Shown: in pieces, positions 25,985-33,983 of the stretch
Position numbering within the stretch: the stretch's first letter is position 1
Layout of the letters: every line of letters begins with the position of its first letter
Assembly: GCA_934754425.1 (NCBI GenBank)
Contig: CAKVIN010000008.1
Location: forward strand, 28,852-92,851
Direction: 5' to 3'
Source of the DNA: an uncultured Candidatus Melainabacteria bacterium
GTDB lineage: Bacteria; Cyanobacteriota; Vampirovibrionia; Gastranaerophilales; Gastranaerophilaceae
DNA: 64,000 nt
Translations under genes and position numbers: made by a program
Notes under the pieces: model-generated
Seen by the model: the letters and a program-made list of their open reading frames with translations, nothing else
Told to the model about the DNA's origin: nothing
Database searches by the model: none

Positions 25985-26056
25985 ATGATTGACAAATTAA
26001 TAATGCTATCACTAGCATTGAGCATACTAGTAATAGCACTAAAAATCAATTCATAG
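25985..26056 (+). CDS. 23-residue hydrophobic peptide, type I toxin-like
   Basis: Begins MIDKLIMLSLALSILVIALK and ends INS: a single membrane-spanning segment after a short charged start, the layout of type I toxin/holin-like peptides. The ribosome-binding site AAAGGAGGT is the strongest in the window. The stop codon lies in the first stem of a strong terminator. No relative recognised by name. The opposite strand carries TTGTCA and TTGATT hexamers and a small hairpin with TTTT near 25917, suitable for an antisense RNA (inference). Confidence 0.6.
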   Translation: MIDKLIMLSLALSILVIALKINS

Positions 26057-26105
26057 CGGGGATTACACGGCACCTCAAGCAAGTGCCACCCTGCTCTTTT
26101 ATTAT
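26055..26105 (+). terminator. Two-tier terminator after the toxin-like peptide
   Basis: Outer stem AGCGGGG (26055-26061) with CCCTGCT (26089-26095), inner stem GGCAC (26069-26073) with GTGCC (26083-26087), then TTTTATTATTT. Highly structured RNA end. Confidence 0.75.
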
Positions 26106-26214
26106 TTACGATTTTAGTCAATTTGTCAATTATTTTGTTAAATTTTCGTGTGTAATTTATCAAAAAATGTGTTATCATAAGATAAGATAAAATTTGTGTG
26201 AAGAGGATAGATAT

Positions 26215-26910
26215 ATGGAAAATAATAACAAGCCTGTTGTTCATTTGATTTCAAAGCCTGATAATATGCTAAAAACGATATATACAGCAGCAAGAACTTG
26301 TTATAGTGCGGATATGCCGTTTAATATTTATAACAGTGCTGATGATGAAGAAAAAATGCTTAAACTTATTGAAAGAGTTGTCGGTTCGGGACATTATTCA
26401 GTAATCGAGCACATACAAGTTACATTTGCTATTTCAAATGTTTCAAGAGCTTGTACTCATCAGCTTGTAAGACATCGTCATATGTCTTTTTCACAAAAAT
26501 CTCAAAGATATGTTAAAGAAAAAGGGCAATTTGATTATTTAATTCCGCCTACAATTGAAAAAAATGAAGAATTGAAAGCTAAATTTGTTGAATTTATGGG
26601 CAAAATTTCTGAAATTTATACAGAATTTACAGAAGCAGGAATTCCGGCAGAAGATGCAAGAGCAGTACTTCCTAATGCGGCTTCAACCTCTATTGTTGCA
26701 AGCTTAAACTTAAGAGAAATGATTCACCTTGCAAATTTAAGACTTTGCACAAGAGCTCAATATGAAATCAGAACAATGGTTAAAATGATGTGTGATGAAC
26801 TTGTTAAAGCAGAACCTTGGTTGAAATCATACCTTGTTCCAAAATGTGAAAGATTAGGATTCTGTGATGAAGACAAATCTTGTGGAAGAAAGCCAAAATT
26901 GAGTATTTAG
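26215..26910 (+). CDS. thyX: Flavin-dependent thymidylate synthase
   Basis: Methylates dUMP to dTMP using methylene-THF, FAD and NADPH. 231 residues from the ATG at 26215 (AGAGGATAG upstream). The ThyX motif RHRHMSFSQKSQRY near 81-94 is intact, with HYSVIEH near 58 and FAISNVSRACTHQLVRHR leading to it. Absence of thyA in the window is compatible. Four bases before the solute-binding protein gene. Confidence 0.96.
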   Translation: MENNNKPVVHLISKPDNMLKTIYTAARTCYSADMPFNIYNSADDEEKMLKLIERVVGSGHYSVIEHIQVTFAISNVSRACTHQLVRHRHMSFSQKSQRYVKEKGQFDYLIPPTIEKNEELKAKFVEFMGKISEIYTEFTEAGIPAEDARAVLPNAASTSIVASLNLREMIHLANLRLCTRAQYEIRTMVKMMCDELVKAEPWLKSYLVPKCERLGFCDEDKSCGRKPKLSI

Positions 26911-26913
26911 TGT

Positions 26914-27702
26914 ATGAAAAAACTTGGTTTTATTCTTACAATATTATTTTTATTGCTTGTAGCGTTATATTTTTTTATTTTTGCGCCTGAAAAATATGAA
27001 AATAAAGATGTATACGATGTTATTCAGCAGCGTGGAAAAATTAAAGTTGGTATTAATACTGATTCTAAGCCATTTGGCTTTTTTGATGAAAAGTGGGAAG
27101 TTCAAGGCTATGATGTAGATTTAGCAAGATATATTTCGCAATATCTTTTAAAATCACCAAATGCTGTAGAGTTTTATCCTGTTTCACCGTCCAATAGAAT
27201 GTTAAAAGTTTCGACCGGAGAAGTTGATATTGTAATTGCGACTATGACAATAACTAAACAAAGAGAAGATGTTTTAACTTTTTCTATTCCTTATGATGTG
27301 GCTGGTCAAGCTTTATTGGTTCGTTCAAATAGTAAAATTCAATCTATTGCCGACTTGTCAGGACAAAATGTTGGTGTTGTTTTTGGTACTACTGCAGAAA
27401 AAAATATGTTGAATCTTGCGCCGACCGCTAATATTATTGGATTTAGAAATTACAGAGTTGCGTATGAAGCTTTAAAAGCCGGTAAAATTGATGTGTTAAC
27501 TTCTGATGATACAATTTTGAGTAGATTTGCATATGAAGACAAAAGTGTAAAACTTTTGCCAAAAAGATATACAAAAGAACCGTATGGAATTGCAATGAAA
27601 AAAGGTAAAGAAACTATAAAATTAAAAGAAAATATTGATTTTGCGATCCAAGATATGCAACGTAAGTACGTTATTACCAGATTGCGCAGAAAATGGCTGT
27701 AG
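26914..27702 (+). CDS. Amino-acid ABC transporter substrate-binding protein (SBP_bac_3)
   Basis: 262 residues. N-terminal membrane anchor (GFILTILFLLLVALYFFIFA). Periplasmic binding fold of the polar amino acid type: GKIKVGINTDSKPFGF near 42-57, GYDVDLARYI near 68, TMTITKQREDVLTFSIPY near 108. No permease or ATPase adjoins, so it is an orphan binding protein or works with components elsewhere. Confidence 0.88.
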   Translation: MKKLGFILTILFLLLVALYFFIFAPEKYENKDVYDVIQQRGKIKVGINTDSKPFGFFDEKWEVQGYDVDLARYISQYLLKSPNAVEFYPVSPSNRMLKVSTGEVDIVIATMTITKQREDVLTFSIPYDVAGQALLVRSNSKIQSIADLSGQNVGVVFGTTAEKNMLNLAPTANIIGFRNYRVAYEALKAGKIDVLTSDDTILSRFAYEDKSVKLLPKRYTKEPYGIAMKKGKETIKLKENIDFAIQDMQRKYVITRLRRKWL

Positions 27703-27716
27703 GAAATATAAGAGAA

Positions 27717-27796
27717 TAAGTTCATTAGAATTGCTTACGTTCTAAAATTCTTAAACGAACTTAATGACTTAACGACTTAGCGACTTAATGACTTTC
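27717..27796. repeat. AAGTTC...GAACTT palindromic element
   Basis: AAGTTC (27719-27724), a 30-40 base AT-rich spacer, GAACTT, then the arm AATGACTTAACGACTTAGCGACTTAATGACTT. It is the same family as the block at 13.0-13.4 kb but with only the right arm long. Confidence 0.65.
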
Positions 27797-27817
27797 TGAA
27801 ACAATAAGGAATACAAG

Positions 27818-28333
27818 ATGAGAAATAAAATAATTATTTTTTCAGGTAAACAATATTCAGGCAAAGATACGGCAGCAAAGATACTTATGGAAGCTATGCC
27901 GGAATTTCGACGTTGTGCAATGGGTGATATTATAAAACTTGAATACGCAAAAGAACATAATTTGACTTATGAAGAAATTGAAGCCAATAAATCTCAGTAT
28001 CGTCAAGGCTTAATTGAATTGGGAAATTGGGGACGAGAACAAAGTCCTGATTATTGGTTGGAAAAAATTATAGCCCAGGAAGGTCATATTGTTGTAACAG
28101 ATGTAAGAATTAAGCACGAGTACGAAGTATTTAAAAATGCCGGTGCAATTTCAATACGTGTAAACGCAACACGAGAGATAAGAGAAGCTCGTGGAGGCAA
28201 ACTAATTGGTGAAAATGATGTTACAGAAGTTGATCTTGATAATATTCAAGACTGGGATTTTCAACTCGACAATAACAAGGATTACGAAACATTGAGAAAA
28301 AATGTTCTAAAAATTGTTGAAAAATTACGCTAA
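27818..28333 (+). CDS. P-loop nucleotide kinase-like protein
   Basis: 171 residues. P-loop FSGKQYSGKDT (8-18), then RQGLIELGNWGREQSPDYW near 67-85 and VVTDVRIKHEYE near 95. The layout resembles small phage-type dNMP kinases and phosphomevalonate-kinase-like P-loop proteins. Substrate uncertain. AAGGAATACAAG precedes the ATG. Its stop overlaps that of the convergent gene. Confidence 0.7.
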   Translation: MRNKIIIFSGKQYSGKDTAAKILMEAMPEFRRCAMGDIIKLEYAKEHNLTYEEIEANKSQYRQGLIELGNWGREQSPDYWLEKIIAQEGHIVVTDVRIKHEYEVFKNAGAISIRVNATREIREARGGKLIGENDVTEVDLDNIQDWDFQLDNNKDYETLRKNVLKIVEKLR

Positions 28334-29835
28334 GCATTTTTTACCTCCGCTTGTTTTGATTGATTATTTGCTAAAAAAGTATCTTTTTGAGGAATATCTT
28401 TTGGTGGTGGATTAAATAATTTGTCTGCTTCACTACCTAATTTACTTAAACCAACACCGGCTAAAGAACCATAAATCATACCTTGAACTCCGGAAAATAA
28501 CATTGCAGTCATTGCCATTGATGTGCCGATACCTGCAATAGCAGGGAAACCAAGTGTTAATGCTCGTGAAATACGTTCTTGTTTTGTATCAGCTGTGCTT
28601 ATTGCAACACCGCTCATACCAATCATTCCGATTCCTGTTAAAATATCAGTTGGAGCACCACCTAGCACTAAATCTCGTTTTTTATCAAAGTATTCTACGC
28701 ATTCGCTTTTATTTGCTTTTCTAAGTTTATTATTTGTTTTTGACAATGTTTTTTCTATGATATTTTTTTCTTCTTGATTAAGATGTGGACTTATAATATC
28801 AAAAAGCTCATGGTACTTGCCTTTAACATCTTTTCCATCACCCATTAATATATCGACAGCATTTTTACCTTGTTGTTCAAAATTATTTCTAGTCGGCATA
28901 AGTATATCTTCCGCCCAGAATGACATATTGTTTTTAATCAGATTTTTATTATGAATCATTTTTTCTTTAAAAGTACCGTCAGATTTAAAACCTTTAAACT
29001 GTTTTAAATATCCGTTAGTTAATTTGTCATAAAAATCTTTTTCTAAATTATTCATTGATGTTTCTTGTGCAATAAGTCGTTCAGATACTTCATTATGAGC
29101 AAAGAATTTTCTTGCACTTTTTATTTCTAATAATTTTTGCTCGAATAATTTTTGTTCAGCAGGGCTTAATTTCTTTTTATATATACCTAACATGGTTTCA
29201 AAGGAATCTAAGCTTTTTTCAGTTTTTTTATAATGTTTGAAAACAGTTGATTTACTTAAAGAATCAAACCAGTTAGAAATAGAATTATGTACAGGTGACA
29301 TGACTTTTCTAAAACCAGAATCACATTTTTTTAGTATTTTTCTTGCTGTGTCATTTTTTACCCCATTAAATTTTTCGGATTGACATAACCACTTAAAACC
29401 AATATCTTTTGTAGCGTTGGCTGAGTTTGTAAATTGAAAAATGTCTAATATTTTTTGTAAAAAGTTTTCACACGCTTTATAAAATTTACTTTTTACTATA
29501 TTGTTTTTGTTCGTTTGAACATTTGTATTCGCACTATGAATCATTTCTTTTAATTTATTAACATATTTTCCGGAAAATTGTGGATTTAATAATGCAATTA
29601 AACCGGTTATTACAAGTACAGAACTACCGGCTGTAATTGCAGCTTTGTGAGATTTCTTTTTTTCTTCGTCTTTGTCTTGTGGATTTTTTACAAAAGAATC
29701 TACTGTATTAGAAATAGCATTTTGAATTTCGGTAATCGGTTTATTAATAAATTCGGGGGTAGTATCCGATATCTTACGAAAAGACGGATAACGCATGTCG
29801 TAATTATACATATTAGTATTAAAATTGACAGACAT
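28330..29835 (-). CDS. Unrecognised 501-residue membrane protein with N-terminal F-centred motif
   Basis: No family recognised. Starts MSVNFNTNMYNYDMRYPSFRK, with the motif PSFRK at 17-21. One hydrophobic helix near 70-86 (AAITAGSSVLVITGLIALL), a long helical charged middle (about 100-390), then a Gly/Ala-rich hydrophobic hairpin near 396-475 (ILTGIGMIGMSGVAIS, AIAGIGTSMAMTAMLFSG). The last 25 residues are polar. SD AGAAGG. Confidence 0.75.
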   Translation of the reverse strand: MSVNFNTNMYNYDMRYPSFRKISDTTPEFINKPITEIQNAISNTVDSFVKNPQDKDEEKKKSHKAAITAGSSVLVITGLIALLNPQFSGKYVNKLKEMIHSANTNVQTNKNNIVKSKFYKACENFLQKILDIFQFTNSANATKDIGFKWLCQSEKFNGVKNDTARKILKKCDSGFRKVMSPVHNSISNWFDSLSKSTVFKHYKKTEKSLDSFETMLGIYKKKLSPAEQKLFEQKLLEIKSARKFFAHNEVSERLIAQETSMNNLEKDFYDKLTNGYLKQFKGFKSDGTFKEKMIHNKNLIKNNMSFWAEDILMPTRNNFEQQGKNAVDILMGDGKDVKGKYHELFDIISPHLNQEEKNIIEKTLSKTNNKLRKANKSECVEYFDKKRDLVLGGAPTDILTGIGMIGMSGVAISTADTKQERISRALTLGFPAIAGIGTSMAMTAMLFSGVQGMIYGSLAGVGLSKLGSEADKLFNPPPKDIPQKDTFLANNQSKQAEVKNA

Positions 29836-30041
29836 AAATAAACCTTCTAAACCTGCTACATGTATATAAAGTACATTTTCCTACAAAAATTGCCAATTGA
29901 GTTGATATAATAATTAATAAAAATCTAAAAGTCACTAATAATAAGAAAAACTAATGTTTACATAACTTAATTTACTGTAAATAAGTGTTATTCGGTATTT
30001 TTATACGTTAATATTTTAATATTATTTTGCTTAATTACTCG

Positions 30042-30070
30042 TTGTAAATAAAGTTTTTATATTATATAAT
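30042..30070 (+). promoter_or_regulatory. Promoter of atpD-atpC
   Basis: TTGTAA (30042-30047), 17-base spacer, TATAAT (30065-30070). The 270-base gap upstream back to 29836 has no other feature seen. Confidence 0.7.
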
Positions 30071-30105
30071 GAGGGCAACAATAAGAGAGAGATGAGGATA
30101 TATTA

Positions 30106-31512
30106 ATGGAAACTTTAAATAAAAATGAAGGTTTAATTACTCAGATTATCGGACCTGTAATTGACGTAGAATTTTCACAGGGCGAACTTCCTGAGATTTA
30201 TAATGCATTAAAAATATACAGAGAAGATGGTTCTTATATTGTTGCAGAAGTTCAACAAATGCTAGGCTCAAACAGAGTTAGAACAGTTGCTATGTCTTCA
30301 ACAGACGGCTTAAAAAGAGGTATGAAGGTAGAAAATACCGGTGAACCTATTAAAATCCCTGTTGGTAAACCAATCTTGGGCAGAATTCTTAACGTAATTG
30401 GTGAACCTGTTGACAATGCAGGTCCTATTGAAACAAATGATTATTTACCAATTCACAGAGAATCTCCATCTTTGATTGAACAAAATACTGATGTTGAAAT
30501 TCTTGAAACAGGTATCAAAGCAATCGACCTTCTTCAACCATACCAAAAAGGTGGTAAGGTTGGTTTATTCGGTGGTGCCGGTGTTGGTAAAACGGTTTTG
30601 ATTCAAGAATTGATTCACAATATTGCTATGGCACACAACGGTGTATCTGTATTCGGTGGTGTTGGTGAAAGAACTCGTGAAGGTAACGACCTTTGGAATG
30701 AATTTAAAGAATCCGGTGTACTTGATAAAGTTGGTCTGATTTACGGTCAGATGAATGAACCACCAGGAGCTCGTATGAGAGTTGGACTTTCTGCTCTTAC
30801 TGCGGCTGAGTATTTTAGAGATTTTTCTAAACAAGACGTGTTGTTATTCATTGATAACATCTTCAGATTCACGCAAGCAGGTTCAGAAGTATCAGCTCTA
30901 TTGGGACGTATGCCGTCTGCGGTAGGTTATCAGCCTACACTTGCTACAGAAATGGGTGAGTTGCAAGAACGTATTACTTCTACAAAAGATGGTTCAATTA
31001 CTTCTGTTCAAGCAATTTATGTTCCTGCAGATGACTTGACCGATCCGGCTCCGGCTACAACATTCTCTCACTTGGATGCTTCAACAGTACTTTCAAGACA
31101 AATCGCATCTTTGGGTATTTATCCGGCAGTTGATCCATTGGCTTCAAGTTCAAGAGTTCTTGACCCGAATGTTATTGGTGATGAACATTATGATACAACT
31201 AGAAAAGTTCTTGAAATTCTTCAAAAATATAAAGAGTTACAAGATATTATCGCAATTCTTGGTATGGATGAATTGTCTGATGAAGATAAAGAGACAGTAA
31301 ACAGAGCAAGAAAAATCCAAAGATTCTTGTCACAACCATTCTTTGTAGCTGAACAATTCTCAGGTATAGCAGGTAAATATGTTAAACTTGAAGATACAAT
31401 CAGAGGCTTCAAAGAAATCATTGAAGGTAAACATGACGACTTGCCAGAACAAGCTTTTTATATGGTTGGTACAATTGAAGAAGCTGTAGAAAAAGCAAAG
31501 ACGTTACAATAA
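30106..31512 (+). CDS. atpD: ATP synthase F1 subunit beta
   Basis: Catalytic subunit. 468 residues. Walker A GGAGVGKTV near 158-166, GERTREGNDLW near 189, Walker B LLFIDNIFRFTQAGSEVSALLGRMPSAVGYQPTL near 253, DDLTDPAPATTFSHLD near 312. Together with atpC it stands alone: the alpha, gamma, delta, a, b and c genes are not nearby, as in cyanobacteria (there named atpB/atpE). Confidence 0.98.
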   Translation: METLNKNEGLITQIIGPVIDVEFSQGELPEIYNALKIYREDGSYIVAEVQQMLGSNRVRTVAMSSTDGLKRGMKVENTGEPIKIPVGKPILGRILNVIGEPVDNAGPIETNDYLPIHRESPSLIEQNTDVEILETGIKAIDLLQPYQKGGKVGLFGGAGVGKTVLIQELIHNIAMAHNGVSVFGGVGERTREGNDLWNEFKESGVLDKVGLIYGQMNEPPGARMRVGLSALTAAEYFRDFSKQDVLLFIDNIFRFTQAGSEVSALLGRMPSAVGYQPTLATEMGELQERITSTKDGSITSVQAIYVPADDLTDPAPATTFSHLDASTVLSRQIASLGIYPAVDPLASSSRVLDPNVIGDEHYDTTRKVLEILQKYKELQDIIAILGMDELSDEDKETVNRARKIQRFLSQPFFVAEQFSGIAGKYVKLEDTIRGFKEIIEGKHDDLPEQAFYMVGTIEEAVEKAKTLQ

Positions 31513-31611
31513 AGACTCTAAGTCGTTAGGACGTTAAGTCGTTAAGTTCGTATTTAAAATATTTTTATAATGAACTTAGCGACTTAATGACTTAAAGACA
31601 AAACGACTTTT
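31513..31611. repeat. AAGTTC...GAACTT palindromic element between atpD and atpC
   Basis: Left arm TCTAAGTCGTTAGGACGT and TAAGTCGTT, then AAGTTC, about 23 AT-rich bases, GAACTT and right arm AGCGACTTAATGACTTAAAG. It would fold into a long hairpin inside the atpD-atpC transcript. Confidence 0.7.
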
Positions 31612-31627
31612 ATACAAAGGATTTTTT

Positions 31628-32020
31628 ATGAAACTAAAAATAATTACACACGAGCGCATAGTATTTGAAGGTGAAGTTGATGAACTTGTGATTCAAACGA
31701 CAGGTGGACAACTTGGTATCTTGAAAGACCATATTCCGCTTACAACTGCTTTAGAAATTGGTGTAACAAAGGCAAAAGTTGGCGAAAAATACAAGTATTT
31801 TGCAACAATGGGCGGAATTTTTCAGTTCAAAAATAATGAAGCAACAATTCTTACAGATGTTTGCGAAGATGGTTGTGACATAGATGTAACGAGAGCGAAT
31901 GCAGCAAAAGATAGAGCCGAAACCAGATTGGCTGATAATAGCGCTAAAATCGATGCAGATAGAGCACAAGCAGCGTTAGCACGTTCATTAGCACGTTTGA
32001 AAGCCGCATTAAATAAATAG
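31628..32020 (+). CDS. atpC: ATP synthase F1 subunit epsilon
   Basis: 130 residues. N-terminal beta sandwich (MKLKIITHERIVFEGEVDEL, then GGQLGILKDHIPLTTAL) and C-terminal two-helix domain (ARAN-AKDRAETRL ... RSLARLKAALNK). AAAGGATTT precedes the start. Follows atpD after the palindromic element. Confidence 0.95.
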   Translation: MKLKIITHERIVFEGEVDELVIQTTGGQLGILKDHIPLTTALEIGVTKAKVGEKYKYFATMGGIFQFKNNEATILTDVCEDGCDIDVTRANAAKDRAETRLADNSAKIDADRAQAALARSLARLKAALNK

Positions 32021-32031
32021 GTTTGAGATTT

Positions 32032-32466
32032 ATGAATAATAAAATTATAGTGAGTATTTTATCATTAGTGTTGTTTGCTACTTTATCAGTATTTGCAAGT
32101 GATATGGGCTTTACAAAAGCATTAAAAAATTGCTCTGCTTATTCTGATAGCGGACAAGTGCAAACTTCCGGTATGAATGTTAAATCTAATAAAAAGATTG
32201 TTGGTTGGCAAGGTGATAGATGCGCATATAAAGAAACTATCAGTTTTATGAATATAAATTCAGAGATTTCTTGCAAATTTACAAAAGCTCAAATTAATGA
32301 AATTGTTTCAGTAATGGATGCTTATGATTTAGTTCAAAAATATTCGGGTTCTTCACCGGATTTATCTAATATAGAAGAGGCACAAAAGACTCCTGTGTCA
32401 AAAGTTTGGTCAAAATATCTTCAAGACCCGACTGTATGTACGATTACTACAAGTCAAGATGAATAA
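32032..32466 (+). CDS. Small exported protein, unrecognised
   Basis: 144 residues from the ATG at 32032, chosen because it begins a good signal peptide (NNKIIVSILSLVLFATLSVFA, cleaved near residue 23). The mature part has three cysteines (C34, the residue near CAYKET, and CTI near the C-terminus) likely forming disulfides. No family recognised. Eleven bases after atpC, but function unrelated as far as can be seen. Confidence 0.65.
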   Translation: MNNKIIVSILSLVLFATLSVFASDMGFTKALKNCSAYSDSGQVQTSGMNVKSNKKIVGWQGDRCAYKETISFMNINSEISCKFTKAQINEIVSVMDAYDLVQKYSGSSPDLSNIEEAQKTPVSKVWSKYLQDPTVCTITTSQDE

Positions 32467-32574
32467 TATTTAATCAAAAATAGTTTTTTAATACTAATTC
32501 TTATGGGTGTTGATATTCGAAGAAAAAACATTATAATGTAATGTATATAAAAGTATCAACTATAAGGAGCTCAT

Positions 32575-32940
32575 ATGTCCAGTGTTTCAAACCAACTAAT
32601 GATGAATCAATTTATGTTGAATCAACAATTGTTGAATCAAACATATGAGTCTAGTACAAAAATAAAAGAAATTAAAACAGATAATGATTTATCTTATGCT
32701 AAAGATGGCGAAGCCAATTATGATAAAGCGATGGATACAGATGATGACGGCATAATTTCTTACGATGAATACATGGAATATTGTAAGCAAAATGCCTCAT
32801 CTACTCCTGTAAGTAAAAATACAACTACTGTTGATGAAAATTCTGAAACTTTCCAAACAAAGAATGTTGTAAGAGATATAGAAAAATACATAAAAATTGC
32901 ATATCCTGAAAACAACTCCAAAATTGCAGCAGAAGCATAA
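32575..32940 (+). CDS. Small EF-hand protein
   Basis: 121 residues. One canonical calcium loop DTDDDGIISYDE (about 54-65) with acidic positions 1, 3, 5 and 12. The first 25 residues are Met/Asn/Gln-rich (NQLMMNQFMLNQQLLNQ). TATAAT near 32533 and AAGGAGCTC before the ATG give it its own promoter. No signal peptide. Role unknown. Confidence 0.65.
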   Translation: MSSVSNQLMMNQFMLNQQLLNQTYESSTKIKEIKTDNDLSYAKDGEANYDKAMDTDDDGIISYDEYMEYCKQNASSTPVSKNTTTVDENSETFQTKNVVRDIEKYIKIAYPENNSKIAAEA

Positions 32941-32945
32941 GGTTG

Positions 32946-32974
32946 TTTAAGGATTGAATAATATATGTTATAGT
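32946..32974 (+). promoter_or_regulatory. Promoter of the candidate small RNA
   Basis: TTTAAG (32946-32951), 17-base spacer, TATAGT (32969-32974). It places +1 at about 32980, exactly at the base of the predicted structure. Confidence 0.4.
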
Positions 32975-32979
32975 GTAGA

Positions 32980-33073
32980 TGTACTTATACTCGCAAGAGA
33001 TGGGCATAAACCTGCTAGACAGGTTCCCATGGTACAAAAGCAAGTAAGTGTATGCCTTGTGCATACACTTTTT
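32980..33073 (+). ncRNA. Candidate structured small RNA (about 94 nt)
   Basis: Closing stem TGTAC (32980-32984) with GTACA (33032-33036) holds two hairpins: CTC-GCAA-GAG (32990-32999, GNRA tetraloop) and ATGGG/CCCAT extended by AACCTG-CTAGA-CAGGTT (33000-33030). Then an intrinsic terminator AAGTGTATGC / GCATACACTT (33046-33070) with TTT. No open frame, and the next gene is on the opposite strand, so a riboswitch is unlikely. Not matched to tmRNA, SRP RNA, 6S or a known riboswitch by eye. Confidence 0.55.
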
Positions 33074-33084
33074 AAATTTATTAT

Positions 33085-33846
33085 CTATTCGCTCTTAAAT
33101 ATATTTTTAAATGTATTTATTATTTTTTCTGTCCATGAAACTTCTTTTGGAGGAAAGCCCGTGTAATTTGTTTCGTATCTTACACCAAGTTCTTTAGCAT
33201 GGTTTTGCCAAAAACGGTGAATGCGTAATTGTCCCTCAGGTGATGTCTGTATATGCTCATATAATTCCTCAAAAGCTGTATTTCTTTCCGTTTCATTAGA
33301 TATTTTACTTACTTTTTTTATTTCTTTTTTGAATGGATTAAAAATAGCTCTATCAAATTGCTTTTCTACATATGTATCCAGACTCCAGAACAATGCTTTG
33401 TCTAGTGTCTTTTTGAGGTTACCAGTTTTATAAAATGAAGATATTTCACCATTCGGATCAATAGCATGCTTAGAATCCACATGTGGATTATTTTTTAGAT
33501 TCAAATAATCTGGTAAACTTAGAGGCTGTGATTTTGTTGGATGTCCATGAAACGACATTGTATGCTCAGGGATATTTCTTGGATCCATTTCGACGCAATG
33601 ACTGGTTCCATCAAATTCTCCCCAAACTCTATTTTTATTTACATAAACCCCTCTTTCAAAAGGTTCTTTCGCTTTCAAAGCGGACATTATTCTATTTTTT
33701 GCATAAGATATTGCGGCTTCTTCAGAGCCAAAATTAATTGTCCCATCGCTTAATACATATCCCATATTTTTAGGATTAATTTTCCCTTTTGGAACTTTGT
33801 ATGTTAATAAAGACATCCCCTGTTTTATTGCATCCAATTTCCCCAT
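33085..33846 (-). CDS. JAMM/MPN+-motif protein
   Basis: 253 residues, cytoplasmic (no signal peptide). The complete metalloprotease signature H-x-H-x7-S-x2-D is present as HGHPTKSQPLSLPD (H100, H102, S110, D113), with E65 or E77 as candidate general base. Such motifs belong to JAB/MPN isopeptidases (deubiquitinase-like, RadC-like, polymorphic toxin JAB domains). The C-terminal half is helical and basic (KKEIKKVSKI). Function not assigned. Its 3' end faces the candidate RNA. Confidence 0.65.
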   Translation of the reverse strand: MGKLDAIKQGMSLLTYKVPKGKINPKNMGYVLSDGTINFGSEEAAISYAKNRIMSALKAKEPFERGVYVNKNRVWGEFDGTSHCVEMDPRNIPEHTMSFHGHPTKSQPLSLPDYLNLKNNPHVDSKHAIDPNGEISSFYKTGNLKKTLDKALFWSLDTYVEKQFDRAIFNPFKKEIKKVSKISNETERNTAFEELYEHIQTSPEGQLRIHRFWQNHAKELGVRYETNYTGFPPKEVSWTEKIINTFKNIFKSE

Positions 33847-33971
33847 AAAATCTCCTTATATTTATAAAGTCTAAAAAGTTAGAAAAATTGCTCAATATAT
33901 TAATAATGTAAATAAGAATTTTAAATTATAATAAGATACATTCCAAAGTTGACATCTCTTATACCTAACAT

Positions 33972-33983
33972 TAAAATAATTGT
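33972..33983 (+). promoter_or_regulatory. -10 box six bases before the ATG (leaderless start)
   Basis: TAAAAT (33972-33977), six bases, ATG at 33984; no Shine-Dalgarno. Confidence 0.5.

Noticed and set aside
25927..26244. Minus-strand 105-residue gene across the toxin-like locus
   Set aside because: It would cover the strong RBS and terminator of the small peptide and has no ribosome-binding site or recognisable product.
32980..33073. c-di-GMP, fluoride or other riboswitch
   Set aside because: The GCAA tetraloop is suggestive, but conserved cores do not match and no same-strand gene follows the terminator.
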